The translations under genes and the position numbers were made by a program. A model generated the notes under the pieces. That model made no database searches. It was not told where the DNA came from and saw nothing but the letters and a program-made list of their open reading frames with translations. A stretch of DNA of 64,000 nucleotides. It comes from JACKII01 sp041687435 (GTDB lineage Bacteria; Pseudomonadota; Alphaproteobacteria; Bin95). Shown here one piece after another: positions 10,327 through 19,369 of this stretch. The stretch's first letter is position 1. Every line of letters starts with the position of its first letter. The stretch covers positions 9,110 to 73,109 of the forward strand of contig JAWLBX010000017.1 of NCBI GenBank assembly GCA_041687435.1, in the 5' to 3' direction.

Positions 10327-11259
10327 ATGGTTTCCATCGTCTTCAAAGCCGGCGCCGGCAATCCACAAGGCTGGCAACGCGAATTGAGCAAGCGGCTGCC
10401 CGGCCTGGATTGGCGCGTCTGGCCGGATGTGGGCGACCCTGCCACGGTGGACTTCATACTGGCATTCAAAGTTGAGCCTGGCTTTTTCGCGCAATTCCCA
10501 AACTTAAAGGGTGTTCTGGCCACCGGCGCCGGCGTCGACGGCCTGTTCGCCGACCCCGCCATTCCAACCCACCTTCCGATCGCCCGGATCGTTGATCCCT
10601 ACATGACGCAACAGATGGTGCAGTGGTCTACCTATGGCGTGCTGCACTTTTTCCGCCGCTTCGATGAATATCGCGCCCTGCAAACAAAGGGCGAATGGCA
10701 AGAACTCGGCAGCCCGACCCGTCATCCGAACCGTGTCGGTGTGCTGGGCTTCGGCGAGATCGGCGGGGCCATCGGCCGCGGGTTGCTTGCGCTCGGCTTC
10801 TTCGTCAACGGCTGGACGCGCACGCCCCGAGACCTGGGGCCAATCACCAATTATGCCGGCATCGCGCAACTCAACGCTTTCCTCGCCGAAAGCCCGTTTC
10901 TGATCTGCTCGCTTCCGCTCACACCGGATACCCAGGGCCTGTTGAACCGGGAGCGGCTGGCCAAGCTGCCGAAGGGCGCCGTCCTCTTGAACCTCGCTCG
11001 CGGCAATCACGTTGTGACCGATGACCTGCTGGCGTTGCTGGAAGAAGGGCATCTTGCCGGCGCCGTCCTTGATGTCACCGACCCGGAGCCCCTGCCCGCG
11101 GACCATCCTCTTTGGCGGCACCCAAACGTCATCATCACCCCGCACGAGGCAGGGCTGACCACCCCGGAAACCGCTGCCGATCAGATCGCCATCAACGTGA
11201 AGCGTATTCTCGCAGGAGAGCCTGTCGAGAACCCGGTGGACGTAAGCCGGGGCTATTAG
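10327..11259 (+). CDS. ghrA: Glyoxylate/hydroxypyruvate reductase A
   Basis: A D-2-hydroxyacid dehydrogenase of the GhrA type, reducing glyoxylate to glycolate and hydroxypyruvate to glycerate with NAD(P)H in the cytoplasm. I use the ATG at 10327, with AAGAGGG just upstream, giving 310 residues, close to the 312 of E. coli GhrA; an in-frame ATG at 10291 would add 12 residues. The Rossmann motif VLGFGEIGGAIGRG lies near residues 138-151. The catalytic set is visible as Arg in LNLARGNHV, Glu in DPEPLP and His in ITPHEAG. It follows gltD by about 70 bases. Together with the serine-glyoxylate-type aminotransferase at 16.4 kb it could serve glyoxylate handling, which is inference. Confidence 0.88.
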   Translation: MVSIVFKAGAGNPQGWQRELSKRLPGLDWRVWPDVGDPATVDFILAFKVEPGFFAQFPNLKGVLATGAGVDGLFADPAIPTHLPIARIVDPYMTQQMVQWSTYGVLHFFRRFDEYRALQTKGEWQELGSPTRHPNRVGVLGFGEIGGAIGRGLLALGFFVNGWTRTPRDLGPITNYAGIAQLNAFLAESPFLICSLPLTPDTQGLLNRERLAKLPKGAVLLNLARGNHVVTDDLLALLEEGHLAGAVLDVTDPEPLPADHPLWRHPNVIITPHEAGLTTPETAADQIAINVKRILAGEPVENPVDVSRGY

Positions 11260-11419
11260 CGCCCGCTGCCTCTCACAAAATTCCCGTTACTACCATGGCA
11301 GGCATGGGGGAACGCAAGCCATGCGGTTTTTGCGGTGCACCCTTGCGTTTGTGCCTCTCCTATTTCTCCACAAACTCCCTATTTCTGCTGCAACGCAACA
11401 TTCTCCAGGAGCAGCAATC

Positions 11420-11632
11420 ATGGGAACCGCGACCGTCTTTGCCCCGAGGCCCGCAGCTTCGACATCTGGCCATAATCTGGCCGCACGCATTAAAACGGCC
11501 CTCCGCGTCTGGGTGGTGCGCATGCAGCAGCGTCAGCAGCTGGCCGCCATGAACACCTATGAATTGCGGGACATCGGCCTCAGCCGGTCCGATGCCTTCC
11601 GCGAAGTTCAAAAGGCGCCGTGGAAGGGCTGA
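11420..11632 (+). CDS. Small DUF1127 family protein
   Basis: A 70-residue basic protein. Its second half, reading RQQLAAMNTYELRDIGLSRS, is the DUF1127 signature. The start at 11420 is preceded by CAGGAGCA; an ATG far upstream is in frame but lacks a ribosome site and gives an unlikely leader. In Agrobacterium and Rhodobacter relatives short DUF1127 proteins affect RNA and phosphate-related phenotypes, but no function can be given here. A diverged sister copy follows at 11808, sharing the opening MGTA-VF and the DIGL box. Confidence 0.75.
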   Translation: MGTATVFAPRPAASTSGHNLAARIKTALRVWVVRMQQRQQLAAMNTYELRDIGLSRSDAFREVQKAPWKG

Positions 11633-11807
11633 TTCGCCCCCGGCGTGGCTTTTGCCGACAGGAATCGCTAACGCCGACCCTCACCTGTCTCTTTCAGCCA
11701 ATGCCAAGCAGTTTGTGCGCAATCTCTCCGCGGGTCATTCGCATATTGCACTGCACACCGCTTCCCATTCGCCGAATACCATCCAATTCCTCCCCGGAGT
11801 AAGACCA

Positions 11808-12017
11808 TTGGGTACCGCCTCAGTTTTTGTATCGCAACCGATCCGCACATCCCGCCATAATGGCATTCTGCAACGCTTTACCGCGCTATTTTCCGGCTGG
11901 TTCCGCTCGCCGACGCAGAACGAAGACGCCGGGCATCTGAGTGCCGCATTGCGCCGCGACATCGGCCTTGGGCCCAAGGATTACAGTCCGCAGCCGTTCG
12001 CTGGCTGGCAACCCTGA
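11808..12017 (+). CDS. DUF1127-like small protein, probable TTG start
   Basis: A 69-residue product if started at the TTG at 11808. GGAG at 11796-11799 lies 8 bases upstream, and the resulting N-terminus (LGTASVFVSQPIRTSRHN) aligns with the MGTATVF opening of the gene at 11420. The C-terminal part has LSAALRRDIGLGPKDY, a shortened DUF1127 box in which the usual SR after DIGL is replaced by GP. No upstream ATG fits as well. It appears to be a tandem duplicate of the preceding gene that has drifted. The divergence of the box leaves open that it is losing function. Confidence 0.6.
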   Translation: MGTASVFVSQPIRTSRHNGILQRFTALFSGWFRSPTQNEDAGHLSAALRRDIGLGPKDYSPQPFAGWQP

Positions 12018-12106
12018 GCCGCCGCCTCTCCGCGGCAGCATTTGAGCCACGGCGGATCAGCGGCTAGGGTGCGGGCTTTCGCGTCTCCCCGAAAGTTCGC
12101 CCTTTA

Positions 12107-12862
12107 ATGTCTGTTCATCCATTCGATCTCACCGACCTGATCGCCTTCGTGGCCGGTGCCGGGCGCGGCCTTGGCCGTGGCTGTGCAATAGCCCTTGCCG
12201 CCGCTGGGGCCGAAGTCGTTTGCGCCGCCCGCACCGAAAGCGAGCTATCGGCGCTAGCTGCCGAGATCGAAGCAGCCGGCGGCAAGGCGAGCATCTGCGT
12301 CCTCAATGTGACCGACCGCACCGCTACGCGCGCCGCCATCGCGGCCCTGCCCCGTCTGGATATTCTGGTCGCCAATGCCGGCAGCAACCGTCCCAAACCG
12401 TATCTGGACGTGTTGGACGAAGACCTGGATTTCCTCCTGGAACTCAATTTGGCTGCAATGTTCGTGCTCGGTCAGGCCGCAGCGCAGAAAATGGTGACCC
12501 AAGGCCATGGCGGCGCGATCATTCACATGACCAGCCAGATGGGCCGCGTCGGCGGCATGAACCGCAGTGTCTATTGCGCAACGAAATGGGGCCTGGAGGG
12601 GCTTGTGCGCGCCTCCGCCATCGAACTGGCGCAGCATGGCATCCGCGTCAACGCCGTCGCCCCGACCTTTGTCGATACACCGCTCACCAAACCGTTTTTT
12701 GAGGATCCGGCGTTTTCGGCCTGGGTCATGGACCGCCTCCCTATTGGGCGCCTTGCCACGGTAGAGGAAGTCGCCGCGGCGGTCGTCTACCTGTCCTCAC
12801 CGGCGGCGGCAAGCGTCACCGGCACAAGCCTGGCGGTCGATGGCGGCTGGACCGCACAATAG
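12107..12862 (+). CDS. SDR family NAD(P)-dependent oxidoreductase
   Basis: A 251-residue classical short-chain dehydrogenase. The cofactor motif VAGAGRGLGRG spans residues 15-25, NAG is at 90-92, and the active site is Ser143 with Tyr156 and Lys160 (YCATK). The end reads TGTSLAVDGGWTAQ, a common SDR tail. The overall pattern resembles gluconate 5-dehydrogenase and 3-oxoacyl-ACP reductase-like enzymes, but no substrate is indicated by the neighbours. It stands alone between the DUF1127 pair and the cold-shock gene. Confidence 0.85.
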   Translation: MSVHPFDLTDLIAFVAGAGRGLGRGCAIALAAAGAEVVCAARTESELSALAAEIEAAGGKASICVLNVTDRTATRAAIAALPRLDILVANAGSNRPKPYLDVLDEDLDFLLELNLAAMFVLGQAAAQKMVTQGHGGAIIHMTSQMGRVGGMNRSVYCATKWGLEGLVRASAIELAQHGIRVNAVAPTFVDTPLTKPFFEDPAFSAWVMDRLPIGRLATVEEVAAAVVYLSSPAAASVTGTSLAVDGGWTAQ

Positions 12863-12879
12863 GCCGGAAAATAATTTCC

Positions 12880-12907
12880 TTGCATAATTCTATAAATCCG
12901 CTATGTA
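12880..12907 (+). promoter_or_regulatory. Candidate promoter of the cold-shock gene and start of its long leader
   Basis: TTGCAT at 12880-12885 and TATGTA at 12902-12907 are spaced by 16 bases and lie in a locally AT-rich patch. A transcript from here would have an untranslated leader of about 130 bases before the ATG at 13048. That is typical of cspA-type genes, whose leaders act as temperature-sensitive structures. A small hairpin, GCCAGG-AGTG-CCTGGC, sits at 13003-13018 within the leader. Confidence 0.5.
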
Positions 12908-13047
12908 TGGGGTGTCTCAGTTACGAATATCTTTGTGTACGATGCTTTCGGCTAACACCTTCTGCCTCACTACCAAGCGACGTTCTGTTGAGGCAAGAAG
13001 CGGCCAGGAGTGCCTGGCTGTTAGCAAACTACCGAAAGAATGGTTAT

Positions 13048-13257
13048 ATGACCCAAGGTACCGTGAAGTGGTTCGATTCCGTCAAAGGTTTCGGCTTTAT
13101 CCAGCCTGAAGATGGTTCGAAAGATGCTTTCGTGCACATTTCCGCCGTTGAGCGCGCTGGCCTGTCCGGCTTAAACGAAGGCCAGGTCGTGAATTACGAC
13201 CTCCAGCCGGGCAAGAATGGCAAAGCTTCTGCTGAGAACCTCACACTCGTGAAGTAA
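13048..13257 (+). CDS. Cold-shock protein (CspA family)
   Basis: A 69-residue single cold-shock domain protein that should bind single-stranded RNA or DNA and melt secondary structure. The start is the ATG giving MTQGTVKWFDSVKGFGFI. RNP1 is KGFGFI and RNP2 is AFVHIS, both intact. The upstream reading frame is open for a further 56 codons, but the family start and lack of similarity argue against using it. The gene has a long leader, a promoter near 12880 and a strong terminator at 13310. Confidence 0.95.
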   Translation: MTQGTVKWFDSVKGFGFIQPEDGSKDAFVHISAVERAGLSGLNEGQVVNYDLQPGKNGKASAENLTLVK

Positions 13258-13309
13258 CAGCGCTGCAAAAGCGTGGGCTGTGGAGATTCTGCGGCTCAGC
13301 TAATTGCTG

Positions 13310-13348
13310 AACTGGCGGAAACCGGCAACGGTTTCCGCCAGTTTTTTT
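13310..13348 (+). terminator. Rho-independent terminator of the cold-shock gene
   Basis: Perfect 15-bp stem AACTGGCGGAAACCG (13310-13324) with its complement at 13329-13343, loop GCAA, then a run of Ts through 13348. It lies 52 bases after the cold-shock stop codon. Confidence 0.95.
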
Positions 13349-13406
13349 GTGCGCAGATTCTTAATCTCCCAAAATTGTTTCTGATTGGCATAAAATCAGC
13401 CCTACA

Positions 13407-13420
13407 GTGATCCACATCAC
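13407..13420. promoter_or_regulatory. Candidate FNR/CRP-family binding site
   Basis: GTGAT-CCAC-ATCAC is a perfect dyad with the half-site and 4-base spacing typical of FNR/CRP-family proteins (FNR consensus TTGAT-N4-ATCAA). It lies about 65 bases upstream of the small ORF at 13484. Binding is inference. Confidence 0.45.
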
Positions 13421-13483
13421 AAACAAATATCCGGCTGCGTCCTAAAATAAGGTACAGAGCAACAATGCCGGGGAGACTCAGTG

Positions 13484-13705
13484 ATGGCGCATTTCATCTG
13501 GTTCGATAACGATAATCTGGACTATGGCGGCATTGGCGTTGTGGAGTATGGCAACAGGCTCGACAGGATCATCGCCAAACGCAGGCCGCACGATACAAAC
13601 GAGACGGCGGAGAACGACAACCCGCCACCCATGGGGGCTCTGGCAGAAACCAATGGCCTCTATGCCGTGATGGAGCAAACAGTCACCGCAGAGTGCGAAG
13701 CCTGA
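13484..13705 (+). CDS. Small hypothetical protein
   Basis: A 73-residue acidic, hydrophilic protein beginning MAHFIWFDNDNLDYGG. The ATG at 13484 has GGGGAGA about 8 bases upstream, which is the main reason for believing it is translated; a GTG one codon earlier is also possible. I recognise no family, signal peptide or membrane segment. An FNR/CRP-like dyad at 13407-13420 lies in its upstream region, so it may be expressed in response to oxygen or another signal sensed by that family. Function unknown. Confidence 0.5.
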   Translation: MAHFIWFDNDNLDYGGIGVVEYGNRLDRIIAKRRPHDTNETAENDNPPPMGALAETNGLYAVMEQTVTAECEA

Positions 13706-14070
13706 TTCAGGCATAAACCATCGCCCCTTTGTGCAGGGTGAGCCGTGCTCCTATCTTCGGCTGCACGGTGATCCTTGACCAGCAAGGGCCCGAACGGATC
13801 ATTCCACCGGGCCGCCAATCACGACTATTGGCTATAGTGTCAGAAGCACCGCGATAGATTTTTCTGATTGTCTTCTGGCTTAGAACCACCTAGTTAAACC
13901 CAAAGGTAGCACAATTTAAAATTGTGCCTTCCCAGCCAACATCTCCCTAGTTTCAATCGCCGATTGTCGGATGCCCAACCGGATTCAGTGTTTCTGTCGG
14001 CGCCCAATGGCGCCCTGTCCTGCCTTGCGTTTTATTCTAACGACGTCAACCTGGTGATCGGAAGCACGCC
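13706..14070. other. Intergenic region with a 19-bp palindrome
   Basis: About 365 bases without a convincing gene. A 60-codon reverse ORF (13707-13889) has no recognisable domain. The notable element is a perfect palindrome, GCACAATTT-A-AAATTGTGC, at 13909-13927, about 145 bases ahead of the epimerase gene. A shorter GGCGCC-CAAT-GGCGCC dyad lies at 13999-14014. Confidence 0.55.
13909..13927. promoter_or_regulatory. Perfect 19-bp palindrome, candidate operator
   Basis: GCACAATTT and AAATTGTGC flank a single central A. Perfect symmetry, an AT-rich core and position upstream of the epimerase gene are what one expects of an operator for a homodimeric regulator. No regulator gene is adjacent. Confidence 0.4.
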
Positions 14071-15093
14071 ATGAACCCGTCTGACACGGCCCAACCTGTG
14101 GAATCCGAAGGCCTGGATTGGCAGGCGTTTGCCAAGAACTGGCAGCCATCAGCACGACGCCGCCTTTTCCTGATAACCGGCGGATGCGGATTTATCGGTT
14201 CGCACCTTGTCGATGCCCTGCTTGCCATGGGGCATGGCGTCCGTGTCCTGGACGATCTTTCCACAGGCAAACGGTCGAATATTCCGGAAGATCAGGTTGA
14301 GCTGATTATCGGCGATGTCGCTGATCCGGCAACCGTTGGCCGTGCCATGAAGGATGTCGACGGCTGCTTTCATTTGGCGGCCGTTGCCTCGGTCCAGCGC
14401 GCCAACGATGATTGGTCGGAGGTCCACCGCATCAACATGGCGGGCACCGTGGCCGTGTTCGAAGCGGCAAGCAAGGCCGGCAAGAACGGAGAGCCGATCC
14501 CCGTGGCCTATGCAAGCTCCGCTGCCGTTTACGGAGACTCCGATGACCCGGTGTTGACGGAGGATTCGGAAACCGTGCCACAATCTGCCTATGGCGCGGA
14601 CAAACTCGCCTCGGAATTACAGGCTCATGTCGCCGGTTTGGTGCACCACGTTCCGACCATCGGCTTCCGCTTCTTTAATGTCTACGGCCCCCGCCAGGAC
14701 CCGGCTTCGCCGTATTCGGGAGTGATTTCGATCTTTGCGCACCGCATTTCCGAAGGAAAGCCGATCACCATCTATGGTGATGGGCAACAAACCCGTGACT
14801 TTATCTATGTGGGCGATGTGATCCCGCACCTGATCGCCGGAATTGACAAGGCATCCACGGATGCGCCCGTTTTCAACGTGTGTACCGGCGAGACGACCAG
14901 TATTCTGGAATTGGCGGGAACAATTGCGCATCTGGTGGACACCAAGCCCAAAATTCAGTTTGAAGAACCACGCCCCGGCGATATTCGGCATTCGCAGGGC
15001 GACTCGTCCGAAGCAGAGGAATACCTCCGTGTCAGTGCGGAAACAGAACTGGAAGAGGGACTGGGCGAACTGATCGACAGCATCCGTGTGTAA
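14071..15093 (+). CDS. NAD-dependent nucleotide-sugar epimerase/dehydratase
   Basis: A 340-residue extended SDR of the UDP-glucose 4-epimerase type. After an N-terminal tail of about 32 residues comes the NAD motif LITGGCGFIGSHL (near 34-46). DDLSTGKRSNI, FHLAAVASV and the catalytic YGADK follow, then FRFFNVYGPRQDP and IYGDGQQTRDFIYVGDV, which are hallmarks of sugar-nucleotide epimerases. It should interconvert NDP-sugars for surface polysaccharide, but no other polysaccharide gene is nearby, so the exact activity is open. It ends 16 bases before the convergent PLP enzyme gene. Confidence 0.88.
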   Translation: MNPSDTAQPVESEGLDWQAFAKNWQPSARRRLFLITGGCGFIGSHLVDALLAMGHGVRVLDDLSTGKRSNIPEDQVELIIGDVADPATVGRAMKDVDGCFHLAAVASVQRANDDWSEVHRINMAGTVAVFEAASKAGKNGEPIPVAYASSAAVYGDSDDPVLTEDSETVPQSAYGADKLASELQAHVAGLVHHVPTIGFRFFNVYGPRQDPASPYSGVISIFAHRISEGKPITIYGDGQQTRDFIYVGDVIPHLIAGIDKASTDAPVFNVCTGETTSILELAGTIAHLVDTKPKIQFEEPRPGDIRHSQGDSSEAEEYLRVSAETELEEGLGELIDSIRV

Positions 15094-15109
15094 CCCAACA
15101 GGCGGCTTG

Positions 15110-16258
<1,149 letters not shown>

Positions 16259-16373
16259 GGGGCGGGCTCCGGGATGCGCAAAGACGGGTTGCGGGCGCGC
16301 TTGATACGCTTGACACGCTTTAGGGGCCGTGCTGCCTGCGATGCAAGTTCATTCCTTCGAGGTTTCCACTCTC

Positions 16374-17552
16374 ATGACCCACCGCGCTGGCCGCCACTTC
16401 CTTCAGATTCCCGGCCCTAGCAATGTGCCGGACCGGATCCTGCACGCCATCGCCTTCCCCACCATCGACCACCGCGGCCCGGAATTTGCCGCACTGGGCC
16501 GCCAGGTGCTGGCCGGAATCCGCCGCATTTTCCAGACGGAAGAGCCGGTCATCATCTACCCCGGCAGTGGCACCGGCGCGTGGGAAGCTGCCCTGGTCAA
16601 CACCCTGAACCCCGGCGATGCCGTGTTGATGGCGGAGACCGGCCAGTTCGCCGCTCTCTGGAATGACATGGCGCAAAAGCTGGGCCTCAAGCCCGAGTAC
16701 ATCCCAGGCGACTGGCGCCGCGGGGTTGTCACCGACCAGATCGAAGAGGCGCTGCGGGCCGATAGAGGCCATGCCATCAAAGCCGTGTGCGTCGTGCATA
16801 ACGAAACCTCCACCGGCACCACCTCGCGGATTGCGCGGGTGCGCCGGGCAATCGATGCGGCCGCGCACCCGGCGCTGCTGATGGTGGATACGGTTTCCGG
16901 GCTGGGCTCTATCGACTACCGCCATCAGGAATGGGGGGTGGATGTCACAATCTGCGGTTCGCAGAAGGGGCTGATGCTGCCGCCAGGGCTTGGTTTCACA
17001 GCGGTCAGCGCCAAGGCGTTGGAGGCGCACAAGACCGCCACCTTCCCTCGTGCCTATTGGGATTGGAGCGCGCAACTGGCGGCGAATGAGGCCGGCTCCT
17101 TCCCCTACACACCGGCAACCAACCTGCTCTACGGCCTGAAAGAGGCCATTGCCATGCTGGAGGAAGAAGGCCTCGCCAACGTGTTCGCTCGCCATCACCG
17201 TTTGGCGGAAGCCACTCGCCGCTGCGTCGCGGCCTGGGGCCTGGAAACCCAATGCGCCGTACCGGAGGAATGCTCCGATGTTGTGACGGCCGTGCGCATG
17301 CCGGAGGGGCACAGCGCCGACGCTTTCCGCCGGCAGGTTCTGGAGCGCTTCGACCTGTCACTCGGCAGCGGCCTCGGCAAAGTGGCGGACAAGGTATTCC
17401 GCATCGGCCATCTGGGGGACTTGAATGAGAGCATGCTTATGGGCACGCTGGCCGATGTGGAAATGGGCCTGACGATAGCCGGCGTGCCGCACGAGAAAGG
17501 CGGCGTGGATGCCGCCATGTCCTATCTGACTGGAAATGCGGGGCCTCGGTAA
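16374..17552 (+). CDS. Class V aminotransferase, serine-glyoxylate type
   Basis: A 392-residue PLP enzyme from the ATG at 16374, which has GAGG 11 bases upstream and gives the opening MTHRAGRHFLQIPGPSNVPDRIL, the normal start of serine-glyoxylate aminotransferases. Longer in-frame starts at 16329 and 16341 are less likely. Lys198 in GSQKGLMLPPG is the PLP-binding lysine; YPGSGTGAWEAAL holds the cofactor phosphate region and VDTVSGLGSIDYR the family aspartate. It would transfer the amino group of serine or alanine to glyoxylate, giving glycine and hydroxypyruvate or pyruvate. GhrA at 10.3 kb could reduce the hydroxypyruvate; this link is inference. Confidence 0.85.
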   Translation: MTHRAGRHFLQIPGPSNVPDRILHAIAFPTIDHRGPEFAALGRQVLAGIRRIFQTEEPVIIYPGSGTGAWEAALVNTLNPGDAVLMAETGQFAALWNDMAQKLGLKPEYIPGDWRRGVVTDQIEEALRADRGHAIKAVCVVHNETSTGTTSRIARVRRAIDAAAHPALLMVDTVSGLGSIDYRHQEWGVDVTICGSQKGLMLPPGLGFTAVSAKALEAHKTATFPRAYWDWSAQLAANEAGSFPYTPATNLLYGLKEAIAMLEEEGLANVFARHHRLAEATRRCVAAWGLETQCAVPEECSDVVTAVRMPEGHSADAFRRQVLERFDLSLGSGLGKVADKVFRIGHLGDLNESMLMGTLADVEMGLTIAGVPHEKGGVDAAMSYLTGNAGPR

Positions 17553-17564
17553 CCGCCCGCCCCG

Positions 17565-17640
17565 GCCTTCACCCTGAGCCTGTCGAAGGGTGATAGCGTC
17601 ACGATGAAAGACACCCTTTTGACAGGCTTAGGGTGAAGGC
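17565..17640. repeat. REP-like inverted repeat
   Basis: Left arm at 17565-17592 contains CCCTGAGCCTGTCGAAGGG and right arm at 17612-17640 its near complement, with a 19-base centre. The core CTGAGCCTGTCGAAG is familiar from dispersed palindromic repeats in many proteobacterial genomes. It lies between the aminotransferase stop and the GMC oxidoreductase gene and may also act as a transcript-end hairpin. Only this copy was noticed in the window. Confidence 0.8.
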
Positions 17641-17658
17641 GGGAATGGGGAGAAGCGT

Positions 17659-19296
17659 ATGAGCGACACCTTCGACTATGTCATCGTCGGCGCCGGCTCC
17701 GCCGGTTGTGTGCTGGCGAACCGGCTCTCTGCCGATGGCAAGCACACCGTCTGTATTCTGGAGGCTGGCGGCAAGGATACGCATCCGTTCGTGCATATCC
17801 CAGCCGGGTTCATGAAAACGCTGGTCAACCCATCCGTGAACTGGCTCTATTCCGCCGAGCCGAGCGAATGGACCGGCGGCCGCCGCATTGCTGCGCCTCG
17901 CGGCAAAACGTTGGGCGGCTCGTCCTCCATCAACGGCCACATCTACAACCGCGGCCAGCGGGCAGACTATGACGGCTGGGCGCAGCGCGGCAACCGCGGC
18001 TGGGGTTATGCCGACATCCTGCCTTATTTCAAGCGCACCGAACGCAAGATCGGCGATGGCGACAACACCTTTCGCGGCCGCGAGGGCGGGCTGACTGTCA
18101 CGGACACACCCTGGAAGCACCCGCTCTGCGAGGCATTCATCGAGGGCGCGGTCGGCATGGGCATTCCGCGCAACCCGGATTACAACGGCAAGACGCAGGA
18201 CGGCGTCGGCTACTTCCAGCGCGCCATTCATAACGGTCGCCGCGTCTCGTCGGCCCGCGCCTTTCTGCACCCGGCAATGGGCCGCAAGAACCTTCAGGTC
18301 GTCACCCACGCCCACGCCACCCAAATCCTGTTCGAGGGCAAGCGGGCGAGCGGCATCGCATACGACCAGGGCGGCACCCGCAAGACGGTGACGGCCCGGA
18401 AGGAGGTCATCCTTTCCGGCGGCGTCGTCGCTTCGCCGCAACTGTTGCAAATCAGCGGCATCGGTGACCCCGACCACCTGAAACGCATTGGTGTGCAGGT
18501 TCGTCATGCCTTGCCGGGTGTCGGCCAGAACCTGCGCGACCATTACGCGGTGCGCATGGTGGCCAGGGTCAAGAACATCGATACCATCAACGAGAAATCC
18601 CGCGGCCTTCGGCTGATGGGCGAGGCGTTCAAGTATTTCACGGGCCAGCCCAGCATTCTCGGCCTTTGCCCATCGCTGGTGCATTGCTTCTGGAAAAGCC
18701 ACCCCGCTGTGGATGGCAACGACCTGCAAATGACCTTCACGCCGGCCAGCTACAAGGAAGGCGTGCAAAGCCAGCTCGACGATTTTCCCGGCGTCACCTG
18801 CGCACCCTGGCAGCAGCGGCCGGAAAGCAGCGGCCACCTGCTCGCCCGCTCCGCCAATCCGTTTGAGGCCCCGGAAATCCAGCCAAACTACCTGGCGGAC
18901 GAGATGGACCGGCAGGTGCTGCTCGGCGGCATGCGCCTTGCCCGCCAGTTGCTGCAAACCCCGCAGATGCAACCTTATTACGATCGCGAGGAATTCCCCG
19001 GCGCCGATGCGCAGAGCGACGACGAACTGCTGGCCTTTGCCAAGGAGCGTGGCACCACCACCTTCCACCTGATGGGCACGTGCCGCATGGCGCCGCAGAC
19101 CGACACGACAGCGGTGGTTGACGACCAACTGCGCGTCCACGGCATCGACGGGCTCAGGGTTGCCGATGCCTCGATCATGCCGATGATGCTGTCCGCCAAT
19201 CTGAACGCCGCCACCCTGATGATCGGTGAGAAGGCAGCGGACATGATCCTGAACAAGGCTGCACCGGAAGCCGTGGTTTTAAAAGATGCAGCCTAG
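17659..19296 (+). CDS. GMC family FAD-dependent oxidoreductase (choline/alcohol dehydrogenase-like)
   Basis: A 545-residue flavoprotein starting at an ATG preceded by GGGGAGAAG. The FAD motif DYVIVGAGSAGCVLANRL is at residues 6-23. GMC signature 1 is PRGKTLGGSSSINGHIYNRG, signature 2 SGGVVASPQLLQISGIG, and the C-terminal catalytic histidine region is TFHLMGTCRMA, followed by HGIDGLRVADASIMP. The family oxidises alcohols or choline to aldehydes. No betaine-aldehyde dehydrogenase or choline transporter lies next to it, so a generic alcohol substrate is the safest statement. A paralogue is encoded at 23836-25440 on the other strand. Confidence 0.92.
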   Translation: MSDTFDYVIVGAGSAGCVLANRLSADGKHTVCILEAGGKDTHPFVHIPAGFMKTLVNPSVNWLYSAEPSEWTGGRRIAAPRGKTLGGSSSINGHIYNRGQRADYDGWAQRGNRGWGYADILPYFKRTERKIGDGDNTFRGREGGLTVTDTPWKHPLCEAFIEGAVGMGIPRNPDYNGKTQDGVGYFQRAIHNGRRVSSARAFLHPAMGRKNLQVVTHAHATQILFEGKRASGIAYDQGGTRKTVTARKEVILSGGVVASPQLLQISGIGDPDHLKRIGVQVRHALPGVGQNLRDHYAVRMVARVKNIDTINEKSRGLRLMGEAFKYFTGQPSILGLCPSLVHCFWKSHPAVDGNDLQMTFTPASYKEGVQSQLDDFPGVTCAPWQQRPESSGHLLARSANPFEAPEIQPNYLADEMDRQVLLGGMRLARQLLQTPQMQPYYDREEFPGADAQSDDELLAFAKERGTTTFHLMGTCRMAPQTDTTAVVDDQLRVHGIDGLRVADASIMPMMLSANLNAATLMIGEKAADMILNKAAPEAVVLKDAA

Positions 19297-19369
19297 GCGG
19301 GGCACCATGCCGCGACGGAACGCGGACGGAACGCCCCCATGTCTATCGCATGACACGAGTATCCCAACG

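Noticed and set aside
13707..13889. 60-codon reverse ORF in the gap before the epimerase
   Set aside because: No ribosome site, no domain, and composition like non-coding DNA.
17599..19140. 513-codon reverse-strand ORF
   Set aside because: It is antisense to the GMC oxidoreductase and has no domain. Its end reads SLSKG from the REP-like repeat, a known artefact of translating that element.
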